The notes beneath the pieces are model-generated. The model searched no databases. It saw nothing but the letters and a program-made list of their open reading frames with translations, and was not told the DNA's origin. DNA of 64,000 bases from Ditylenchus dipsaci (lineage: Eukaryota; Nematoda; Chromadorea; Rhabditida; Anguinidae): contig SADC01000032.1 of the NCBI GenBank assembly GCA_004194705.1, forward strand, positions 62,001 through 126,000. The letters run 5' to 3'. Below, in pieces: positions 54,798 to 64,000 of this stretch (positions are counted from its first letter, which is position 1; every line of letters starts with the position of its first letter). Position numbers and translations under genes: made by a program.

Positions 54798-55145
54798 CCG
54801 TATTTCCTCTAAGGCTCAAATTGTTTTACCCCGCCAAATTACTGATTTACCCCGTCAAATTAATTTTTTACCCCGCCAAATTTGAATTTTTAGCAAAATA
54901 CTCATTTACCCGCCAAATTACTGATTTACCCCGCCAAATTTGAATTTACCCCACCAAATTCAAATTTTAAGTCAAATATTACAGTAAATTTTGCGGGAAT
55001 TCAAATTTTATAGTTAAAAATAACTTGAATTGCCCAGAATCCCACCCGGAATGGCCAGAAGTCCCTGAAGTTGGTTTTTGGGGTTTACTAAAGGGGAAGT
55101 AAACTTTTTCTGAAAATTCGATTGAGCGGATCGGAATGGAATTCT
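54798..55145. repeat. TACCCCGCCAAATT repeats with family A core
   Basis: A single TACCGTATTTCCTCTAA end at 54798 leads into six TTTACCCCGCCAAATT units, then the core AGAATCCCACCCGGAATGGC shared with 3365-3840 and 32880. The far end is not resolved. Confidence 0.5.
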
Positions 55146-56320
55146 TGCAGTTAATTATAGAGAGTGGGTAAATATTTTTAAACCGAAATATCGTGCAAAT
55201 AATGGCTCAGAATGGTACTTTTCATAAAAGTTGTACTCATTTTCGCACTCCGAAACTCATAAATTTTTAGGTTTTACGTCATAAACTTACTTTCAGTGCC
55301 ATAAGAGCAAGAAGCATTGGATAAGAAAGCATAGTTTAACCAAAATCTTTTTTGGACAATAAAAACCAAAGCTGAAAACCAATTTTTTCGGAGCAAATTT
55401 TGTGTTGCTTGACTACCTTATTTCCTTTAATAGAAGGTTAATCTTTTTTAAAAGATGATAACGCTATTAGGTTTCTGATAATATATAATTTATTGAATAA
55501 GCTTGAAAAAATGTATCACGAAAGGTAAAAGTATGAAGCAAGACAAGTCAATTAAACAAGCAAGTCACAACAAAACTTTATTCATACATACTTTTACCCT
55601 TTGATTCTACCTTTTTTAGAGATGATGCAATAAACATTACCTTGTAAGAAACTAGAATCGCATAGCTACTTGATAAGAATTAATTTCCATACTGCGTCAA
55701 AAAAATGTTTATTCAAATATGGCGAAAACCGCAATAAGGTGTAGCGAAAACTCCTCCAAGGGTGGGTAATTATTAAAGAGTGGTAATTACTTTTCAACTT
55801 CTCATTTTAACCTAATTACAAATAATTACATTCAACCTCTCTGGGGGTGATTATTAGAGAGAGGGTAATTATCAGAGAGTGGGTATTTAATAAAGAATAT
55901 ACGGTGACGCCCCACAAATTTCATTTGAAAAAAAAAACGGAACGAACTTTTGGCGACTTTTTTGAAAATATTTTTCTCGAATAAACACCTAACCATAGAT
56001 CCTACTGTATTTATAAAAAAAATCCGAAAATATTTTTGTTTAAAATTGACATTTTTCGAACGAAAATTTTTTTGGAAAACAACGTCTTCGGTAATTGTTT
56101 AATCATTCGAATATAAAAGTCTACCCCTCACTTTTTAAAAAATTCACTTTATTTATAATAATAAGATTTGTAAATATTAGGTTGAACCTGAGCCCCAGCG
56201 CTTCCTTGAAGCTAAGTCCAAGCAGTCTTTTCGCTCAAAATATTATGTACTTCCCTTTTGATATAAAAGAGTAGGAAACCTTATTTCATCCGATAACAAA
56301 ACGCTAAAAATAGCTGAAGA
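55146..56320. other. no gene recognised
   Basis: 55740-55910 is a partial MITE (GGGTAATTATTAAAGAG...AATATACGGTG) related to the TACCGTATTT group. Otherwise AT-rich with no supported exon. Confidence 0.4.
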
Positions 56321-56328
56321 CTAGAAAT

Positions 56329-57605
56329 TAGAGATGTGCACGATCGATATATCGCATATCGCATCGAATTTTGTCGAAAAATATCGATCGCAAATATCGC
56401 ATTTGGATTTTTGAAAATATCGCATATCGCATCGCAAATTTTGAAAATATCGCTTTGAGATTTGTCATTCTGTCAAACAACTACAGTTCTGTTCCACTTA
56501 TTTGTTTTGTGCACTTTTTTACAGAATATGCTCCGGGCTTTCTTCTGTTGATAATACTACTGGTTTCAGGATGAGCCATATCTGGAAAATTGTTTTGTCT
56601 TAATTTTTAAAGGATAAATCTAAAATTCTGGCTGAAAAGCCTCCGTTTTTTGCTGAAATGTCTCCGCTTTTTTTAAATTTTGTCTTCAAAAGCTAAAGTG
56701 TATGTGCTTTTGCTGTGCGGAGAAACAATTCATTTGCTAAAATGTCCTCTTGAATCCGAATCTGTTGAGATGTGATCAAAACAATTTTTATGAGCTGAGA
56801 TATTACTATTTTGAGTGTATCAGACAGAGATGTTCACCACTTGCCTACTTTGATGAATATCTTAGCTCATAAAAATTATTTCTATCAGATCTTAACGGAT
56901 TCGGATACAAGAAGAAATTTCAGTATATGAAGTGTTTTTTCCACGAAGCAAAAGCACAGAAATTTTAGCCTTTGACAAAATTCGAAAAGGTGGAGACATT
57001 TCAGCGAAAAACGGAGAGTTACAGCTAGACGCGGATAGATTTAATACTTGTCCATTTTTAAAATTTGTTATTTATTTTAATTTGATTTATGCTGTCTACA
57101 TGACATACAGGTGGTTCAAAAGTACTGGTGCATTTTTACGAAAACATTTATAATCAGTCTTCTAAATCAATTTTTGAACGTTATTCTTTTTTATTCACTC
57201 GTTTTATTTTTGGTTTTATTTTTTGCCGCATATCATGATTTATTTTTGTTGAATATCGTTTATGGGTTATATTTAAAAATGGCCTTAGAATTGTAAAAAA
57301 TGGCCGTAAATTTTTTTGCACTTTTTTCTACATTTCTGTAATAATTTTTCAAAAAGGTCTCATAAATGTAGCGTAATTTCCGGACACCCTGTATGCTCAA
57401 TGAGGCGGAAAATTGATTGTTCTGGTGATTTACAACATTATTTAGTTTGCTTTTAATATTGCCGTAATCGTTTGAAAAAAGTATCGCATGTCGCAGCGAT
57501 ATATCACACCTCGATTTTTTGAAATATCGCATATCGCTATCGCATCCAGGCGAGGCTAAAAATACCGCATCGCATATATCGCATAAAGCCGAATCCGCAT
57601 CTATA
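56329..57605. mobile_element. hAT-like element, ATATCGCAT arrays, exact 8-bp duplication
   Basis: TAGAGATGTGCACGATCG... at the left and ...GCCGAATCCGCATCTATA at the right; CTAGAAAT on both sides (56321-56328 and 57606-57613). ATATCGCATATCGCATCG arrays at both ends. The middle (57105-57395) may hold an inserted mariner-type fragment ending GACACCCTGTA. No hAT transposase. Confidence 0.85.
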
Positions 57606-57623
57606 CTAGAAATGCAGGTCGTT

Positions 57624-57800
57624 ACCACCGTAACCTTTCTAATAGAAAAAATAAATTGACTGAGAAATAGTATGTTACCACCGTAACCTTTCTAATAGAA
57701 CCAAATGTGGTTCTATTTCTCAGCCCCCCTTGGGGGGTGTGGTTCTATTAGAGAGTGTGGTTCAAATAAATAGTGTGGTTTTATCAGAGAGAATACGGTA
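57624..57800. mobile_element. MITE, TACCACCGTAACC/AATACGGTA
   Basis: GTAACCTTTCTAATAGAA is directly repeated at the left; ATTAGAGAGTGTGGTT and GAGAGAATACGGTA lie at the right. A variant of the TACCGTATTT group. Confidence 0.6.
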
Positions 57801-58189
57801 TTTGTATCTCACCGTCTAAATATATAGAAATTATTAATTAAACATACGACATCGAGTTAAAAGGGACAGTCCGTCAGAGTCCTTTTCCAGAGGCTTAACT
57901 TTTTCTTATTTTGAAATATCAGTCAATTTATTTTTTCCGCTTCAAATGGGAATAAGCACTGGATAACATGACCCTCTTCCTTCAAAAATGGTCAAAACGT
58001 CCTTTTTGTGACCAAATGTCCTTTTCGATTTTTGAGATGGCAGCCCTGTTTTCAAGCCTTTATTTTGTCATTTTTAGTTGTATTTCTTTTTCGTCGGAAA
58101 TATTGTGTACATATTTGTGGGATGGACGATATTATTTCTAACTTCTTTCTTCTTTGTATTATTATCTATAGCTAAATCAGTAAACTAGT

Positions 58190-61100
58190 ATGCTGAGGTT
58201 GTGGTTATTAGTTGTAGCATGTCTAGAAACTGGCTTTCTAAATGCTTTTGAAGCAGATGTGGACATCAAGCACAGATGTGTCATGAGAGATATCTGTGGT
58301 ACAGATGGAGATTTGCATCAGAATTGGTTGGTTTTTAATTTTAGCAGACACATATTGAGACTAAAAATTAAGCTGGTTTGGCAGTATATACTCATAAGCT
58401 TATGGGAAATTCAAATTTACTTTTATCTAAAACCCAAATTTTCAATCAAAAGTAGCTTTGCAGGTGTATTTGTTGAGAAATAGTATGTGTTATAAAATTT
58501 CCGAATTCTCATACTAAAAATTCAAAATTCAAAATGTGAGCTACAGTAAGATTTCGAAAAACAAGAAGTTTCGGTTTTGAGTTAGGGGTGTTTACAATAC
58601 TTACAGGCGATAGGTGGAAAATGAATTGACTAATTCGTGTTCATTGCTGCCTAAAAAGGTGTGAGATCATACAATGAAGGATGAAAGAAGTTGGACGAAC
58701 ATTTACATTTTTCACTCCTTGTAAGTGGTCCGACAATCCCAAATACATGTCCGGTTAGATCATGTAAAGGGGCTCAATGAATACAAGAAAACATGTGGCA
58801 CGATAAAGTCGACTCCCGATATAATAATCACCCTCAAGTCCGATTTCACTTAGGTTTCGACAGTTTTTACCTCAAACTTTAAAATCGTTTGCCAAACCTA
58901 GCTAGCTCTATGCAAAAGATCATATGATTACAACTAGAGATAGGAACAAACAATATATTGGTATTGGGATATTGGGGTATTGGGTCAAATGAAGGCGTTA
59001 ATATTGGTATGGGGATATTTGTTGGTGTCTTTCAAAAATATTGGTATTGGGTTTGACAAAGATATTGGGTGCTAAATAACGAATTTTTCCAATAGAAATT
59101 TCAAATTTTTACTCATATTTCCTCATTTTTTGCCTAATAGATGACATTAAACAAATTTTACTTACTATTTTTTCATTGATTCACTTAAATTGTCTTATTT
59201 TAAAGAAAAAACGGTTCTTATCGGTTATCCGCACCCCACTTGACTATGACTATGTAACTTTGACTATGTAACTTGACTATTTTGTGAAAAAAGTAAGTGG
59301 GGTGCGGATAACCGATAAGAACCGAAAAAACTTAACGAAAACACTTTCCTACCCCAAAAATTTTTTGGTGATTATAAAAACCAATGTTAGAAGTTCTGAT
59401 TCAGAAGTGGTGTTTTTTGACAAAATCGAGTTTTCTTTTCCACAATTCTGCAACATCATAACAAGATTTATTTCAAATTATTTCTACCACATTCGACAGC
59501 TGGTGCAATGAAATTAATTTCACGTGCAGAAATCAGTTCACCCAACGTTAATTAACTCGAAATTCAGATCGTCCAAAATTTAATTCGTACAAACTTGTGT
59601 TTAAAAACTGCTCGATTATTTGATTTCCGAGCACATTTTGATTTTGTGTCCCTAATAAAAAACCGAAATGGATCAATTTTCGTGTCTTTGGGCCAAAAAA
59701 TCGGTTACAGTGTGTTACTAAATCGAGATTAGATTAAATTAGGAATTTTTTTAATGTTTTGGTAAACAAATAGACTTTTGGAAAAATATGGTATTGGCAA
59801 TATATGGGGTTCACAACTTTGAAATATGGTATTGGGTCTAGAGAGGGCCGAAAAATATTGGTATTGTTATTGGTGCAAAGGCAAATGGCCATCTCTAATT
59901 ACGACTCTACAGGTAATTTCTCAGCAAATTAAAATATTTTCGCCCCTTGAAGTTGAAAAGTGGAGGTGGGAAAATATCAAAAATATTTGAATTGCGCCAA
60001 TTTCCTGGCGATACCGCCGGGCCTCTTAGCCTCGTAATGAAACTTCTTGCGGTATTTTTTTCGGACTAAATTTTAGTATAACGTATTTCCTCTAATAAGC
60101 GCCCCCCCCCTCGGCTTTGAGGGTCTGGATCTCAGTGTAGAAGCAATATTTTGCAAAGCTGTTTGATACGTTTCTTAACTTCCACGAGCTTTAGCGATTC
60201 CACTTTTTAGATTTTGGTTAAGCACCCAAAAATCTCGAAATCGAATTCCGAATTTTCCGATTTTCGGGGGTTCGAAAAATAGGCGCCCCGGAGCGCTTAT
60301 TAGAGGAAATACGGTATGCTATTATTGCTACTTTTTTCGCATTCACCCAAACACCAAGTTAGGTTCTGAACCACGTATTAACCCACAACTACCAGGATGG
60401 GGGTCGAATCACATTCATACCCTTTAACCTAGAAGAAGGGCTCGAACACCAGGAAAGTCCTAGCACCAGGATGGGGCTCACACCCAGGAGGATGCTCGAA
60501 CTACCAGGAAAGTACTCTAACCACAAGGACGGGACTGAACCACCATAAAAGTACTCGAACCACAGGACAGGACCCAACAACGTGGATGCCAACAAAGACC
60601 AGGACGGTGCCTAACCACCAGGATGTGGATCGAACCATCAGAAAGTTCCGAAGCACCAAGATTGGATCCAAGTAAGATTTGACCCTAGCGTCCTAGTAAT
60701 CAAACTTTGTCTCACTCGGTGATCTCAATCAATGTTTTGTAGGGGAGGTACACAAGGCAATTAAACGCAAGTTTATTCAACTAACAAGCTAAACAAACAA
60801 GCAAAATACAATGCAAAGAGGCCAGTCTCTAAGTGATCGAGCTGGCAAGTCCATTTTAAAGTGGATTTGCTGGCGTGATCGCCAGCAGATCAGGCAATAC
60901 AAAGAGCAATGGAAGAAGCCACCATCGTGGGAACGGTAAACATTTAAAATTCATAAGGATCCTTTAACAACCAAATGAGCACGAACTACCTGTATGCTCC
61001 CCAACCACCAGGAAAGTAGAGAAGGAAAGGGCAGTGGATATCCAGGTAGCGGTAATAAGGGGTATGTGATGGATGAACACATACCTACCATTAAATTTAA

Positions 61101-63927
61101 AAAGAGGTACAGGTGCCGATAGACGCCTTTGACCCTAGTACTTATGGTAGTCAGTACTCTGAAAAGCCCATCAAGCTTTTCAAAGTGTATGAACGAGACC
61201 GATACAGGACTGTGCGGGAATTCAAATAGAAAATAAATTTAAATAAGAAGCCACTTTTCGAAATCCCGCCACAATCCGTATCGGTCTCATTCAACACACC
61301 TTGAAAGTCGTGACGGCCTTTTCAAAGTACTCATAGCATAAGTATAAAATGCATAAAAAATGCCCCATACAAGTTGGATAATCGAAGAATAAGTAAAACT
61401 TGATACATTCAAAAATGGGCTAAAAACCATGATACCCGTATCATGGTTTTCCGGCAACTTCGGGTAGACCGTTCTCTGCAACTTTCAAAAGACTTGGAAA
61501 TAGCGGCAGCACTTTGATATATAAGTTCGGGGTGCTGTACACGAACCTGCAAAAAATCTCTGGTAAGATTAAAAATACAGTAAGAGATTAGGCAAAGCGT
61601 GTCACTTAGCGCGAAACGCCATTGATCACTCAAAATTCTATGCAGAAATCAGCTTTTTAATAAACCCTTTATTCCAAAAGCAAACGAACAAATTTAACGG
61701 TGTGCACTTCTTGTCTAGCTGTCAGCCAACTCTTTTCAATCTTCTTTTGGATTTCGTCCAACATTAAATCGCATTTAGCCAGTGCCTCTTGAAGATTCGC
61801 TTCAGAGTCGATAATAGCGGATTTGTTGGCAGGTCCCTTAGTCTGGCTTGTAACCTTGATTTCCTGACTCGATTCAAACTCTCGACGACGATCCTCATCA
61901 AGCAGATCTGTTTCGCGCCATCTGCCAGAGCCTTCATGAGTGAAGCTGTAAAAAACATGAGACTTGTTCCAAGTGATTGCGGGAAGCGGAAGAGAAGCTG
62001 AACCAGAGCCTTCTTTCTTATGAGATCGTTTACTGAAAAGGTTTTATAAAAATCCAATTTGATTTGGTCTTGAACCTTACTTGTTTCGACAGTCGTTCGA
62101 CTTATGCCAAGTCTCACCGCAAATTCTACACAAACGAGACCCTAAAAATCAAATATGGAAAAAAACAATGAAATGCATGTTTAAATCTTACCATAAGCAT
62201 AACCTTCACTTCTTGAACCATGTCATCAATTTCCAGCCAGTAGGGATTACAGTTGTTTACAGCAGATCCTTGCAACTTGATAATTTCGTCCACTTCTACA
62301 AAACTACTAATAGCTACTTTAAGATTTAATGATGATCGTAAGTTACCTACCTTTACGCCAGGGCCCTTTCAACCAAAATTTAAATTTGTAAGGGCATCCT
62401 TTCTTGACGTGGCTCTTGGAACCGCACACATAGCAATCTCCTACGTTGATACCAAGATTCAAGAAGACGTCTAAAAAATCGAAATAAGAAACGAATTCAG
62501 GCAAATATAACCTACTAGCCGGGCAATCAGTGACAATATGACCGCGGTAGTGGCACATAAAACAATGTCGATTCGACAGAGCTGTGTATTGCGAGGAGAA
62601 AATGTGCATGTTGTTGACAGGACATTGCGAAGCTTTATGACCACCTTTGCCACAAACAGAACAGCAGAAGCTTTTTTGAGCCATGTTTTGATGACGAGAG
62701 CGAGATAGCTGAAAATAAAGAAAATGAAAATATATCTCTAGAATGTGCAAAGAAGAGATTTTGGAGTTTGTCGTGAGGGCGATTTGTGAAAAAACTGTAG
62801 CGAGCGATTGGATATTCTGCAGAAGATAATTATTAATGTGGACGCCCTTCACGTAGGAGTGGTCAAGCCCACAAAAGTCGACGCCGAAGCACAATATGGC
62901 AATTGGAAGCAGTTGAAGAGCACTGGAAAGCCTGTTTTGTCTTAGAAAGAAGTCACGTTGTTTGAAAAAATTGGTCTTCTTTAGACTAAAGTAACAAAGC
63001 CAACTTGTGATACAGTCAAACCTCGATAATTAAGCAATGGCTTGGTCTCGAAAAGTGTCAGATTATTGAAATTTGACTGTTCACAGCAGCATGGATGCAG
63101 CCAGCTTTTTTTTAACTTTGTGGAACAAAAACAGCGGAAAAGTCTGAAAATGAGACTTTTGCCACGACAAGCCTCCCTTCTGAAAATAATCTAGCTACGT
63201 CTCTGCACAAGAATGAACAAAAATGACCGCATCTTTAACTTTTTCATAGGCGAGAATAATTTTAAGTTTCACATCCATTTCACAACCCTAGTGTAAACAC
63301 CGTAGAAAAATTGTAATGCCACTATCCAAAAAATTGAAAAGTTATTTCTTATTTCCCGGCTGGTTTGGGCTAAATTTTTCACTAAAATGTTCAGTCTAAA
63401 AATGCATACGGTGTTTCAAGAAGGTCTCACGACATCAAAGGCTCATAAATTATTGCCCTGATGCGATTTTGAAAATCTGTTTACATAGTCATTACTAGAG
63501 TGACGGGCACTCGCGATTGGTAAATAATGTAAAAACACGATTTTTGCTTGGTCTCCCTGTGGTTTGAATTCTGGTCTCTGAATGGCCAGTAGTAGTATAA
63601 CTTAAAATCAAAACTAAGATTCAAAATCACAGAAAATAGGACTAAAGCTTTTGCAGTTTCTACGATGGACCTCCAGTGCCAGTCTCTTTTAGACAAGACC
63701 AACTGTACAAAGAACTGTGTCCCCAACTGTTTGCAGATTCAGTCAACACTCCGGTTGTCTGTTGCAACCATGCCCAGTTTGAATTGCTGCAGCAACAGAT
63801 GACTGTGCCACAACAACTGCTCTCCAGATGTCCAAGCTGCTATTCTAACTGTGAGTTGGGACTCAAGTACCTGTTTTATGAGCAATAATTAGTTTTTCAG
63901 TCGTCAATTTCTGGTGCCAATTCACAT
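58190..63927 (+). CDS. NPC intracellular cholesterol transporter 1 (NPC1), first three exons, partial
   Basis: Lysosomal membrane sterol transporter; these exons encode the N-terminal luminal sterol-binding domain. Exon 1 58190-58326 has a signal peptide (MLRLWLLVVACLETG, about residues 1-19) and HRCVMRDICGTDG. Exon 2 63657-63850 reads CFYDGPPVPV...LYKELCPQLF...VVCCNHAQFELLQQQM...LLSRCPSCYSN. Exon 3 63901-63927 reads FVNFWCQFT and ends at a GTTTGT donor. These match the NPC1 order NC.Y.GPP...LCP...CC...LL.RCP.C..N...FC..TC, with its paired cysteines. All phases join (TG|T, T|TC). Intron 1 is 5.3 kb and contains a hAT-like element, MITEs, a minisatellite and a whole antisense gene; intron 2 is 50 bp. 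The gene continues beyond base 64000. Confidence 0.93.
58935..59897. mobile_element. hAT-like element, ATTGGTATTGGG arrays
   Basis: TAGAGATAGGAAC...GGCCATCTCTA flanked by ATTACAAC (58927-58934) and ATTACGAC (59898-59905), 7 of 8. Arrays of GATATTGG/GGTATTGGG at both ends in direct, not inverted, polarity at the left and right. In NPC1 intron 1. An inner inverted pair (CTTATCGGTTATCCGCACCC at 59217 and its mirror at 59291) is a nested small palindrome. Confidence 0.8.
60079..60316. mobile_element. MITE, TACCGTATTTCCTC family
   Basis: TAACGTATTTCCTCTAATAAG...CTTATTAGAGGAAATACGGTA (one C lost at the left end) with GCGCCCC/GGGGCGC inside and the family interior. Confidence 0.8.
60385..60665. repeat. 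minisatellite, CCACCAGGA unit
   Basis: About nine imperfect units of roughly 30 bp: ACCACCAGGAWGGGNCTCGA / ACCAGGAAAGTACTCG. The related sequence at 60990-61090 includes dispersed repeat S. Confidence 0.75.
61152..61329. mobile_element. fold-back MITE
   Basis: AGTACTCTGAAAAGCCCATC...GAGACCGATACAGG and mirror ...CCGTATCGGTCTCATTC...GCCTTTTCAAAGTACT; arms about 75 bp. Confidence 0.7.
61669..62708 (-). CDS. four-CCHC zinc-knuckle protein, nested in NPC1 intron 1
   Basis: RNA- or single-stranded nucleic-acid-binding protein with four C-X2-C-X4-H-X4-C knuckles: CSVCGKGGHKASQC, CFMCHYRGHIVTDC, CYVCGSKSHVKKGC, CRICGETWHKSNDC. Coding exons: 62684-62516, 62470-62351, 62295-62192, 62141-62081, 62032-61669; introns 45, 55, 50 and 48 bp. 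About 272 aa, with an acidic, helical C-terminal tail (EALAKCDLMLDEIQKKIEKS). Phases match except exon 3-4, where one base is lacking. A TTTTCAG acceptor lies 24 nt before the ATG, consistent with trans-splicing. AATAAA overlaps the TAA stop. Spaced knuckles of this kind are found in Air1/2-ZCCHC7 (TRAMP complex) proteins; that assignment is tentative. Confidence 0.85.
62709..63656. other. NPC1 intron 1, 3' part
   Basis: Holds a pogo-like remnant (63013-63079) and a partial relative of the CAGGGTGTTTCAAG fold-back (63405-63600, including GGTCTCCCTGTGGTTTGAAT). The ORF that runs upstream of the zinc-knuckle ATG to 62894 crosses a splice acceptor and is not coding. Confidence 0.5.
63013..63079. 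mobile_element. pogo/Tigger-like MITE remnant
   Basis: CAGTCAAACCTCGATAATTA...TTATTGAAATTTGACTG; TA at the left only. Confidence 0.6.
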
Positions 63928-64000
63928 GTTTGTTTTATTCGTACAGTTGACTCATGGTATAAAAACTCCTTTCTCCTCAAAATATTTTCAAAATATCAAT

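Noticed and set aside
62685..62894. Upstream extension of the zinc-knuckle ORF
   Set aside because: A strong TTTTCAG acceptor at 62709-62715 separates it from the ATG at 62684; the extension lacks coding-like text.

Overview
This is metazoan nuclear DNA, AT-rich and intron-rich. It is most likely from a nematode. Introns are often 42-60 bp with GT...TTTTCAG borders. A cathepsin F gene reads closest to the nematode cathepsin F proteins I know. Several genes have a 3' splice acceptor 1-24 nt upstream of the start codon, as expected for spliced-leader trans-splicing. The species cannot be named from the sequence alone. Only a small fraction is coding; most of the window is layered transposons, fold-back elements and minisatellites.

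Protein genes, left to right. (1) 275-479, minus: the first two exons of mitochondrial HSP70 (mortalin), running off the left edge. (2) 6990-7393, minus: an unrecognised two-exon fragment with an in-frame TAG. (3) 13637-24990, plus: a complete 11-exon cathepsin F precursor. It reconstructs to 493 aa with a signal peptide, cystatin-like domain, propeptide and papain-fold protease. Its introns hold a Ser-rich ORF, a C-rich hAT-type element, a MULE and two inverted-repeat elements. (4) 30373-31928, minus: a Lys/Ser-rich gene of unknown function with several one-base frame breaks. (5) 58190-63927, plus: the first three exons of NPC1, running off the right edge. (6) 61669-62708, minus: a four-zinc-knuckle (CCHC) protein gene lying wholly inside NPC1 intron 1. 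Broken transposon genes include FLYWCH/MULE (19855-20969), mariner N-terminus (34900-35001), piggyBac C-terminus (37102-37572), a Myb/SANT domain (39338-39588) and a mariner C-terminus inside its own TIRs (41661-42213).

The most striking pattern is a set of hAT-like non-autonomous elements: ends TAGRG.TG or CAGTGNTG, 8-bp target duplications. Each carries its own private array of short, often self-complementary repeats just inside the ends: CACCGG, GGCGCC, CCGGTT, poly-C, GGACCGGGAA, ATATCGC, ATTGGTATTGG, TGTCAATTG. A second theme is fold-backs and inverted pairs of minisatellites: 623-1471 with a tRNA-like Pol III unit in each arm; 5305/6694; 35283-40050 nested two deep; 32700-33385. A third is a dispersed repeat carrying a perfect 5' splice site (AAG|GTAAGT) in seven places.

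Exon borders, frames, TIRs and target duplications were read directly by hand. Family names rest on recognised motifs; no alignment or database search was run.
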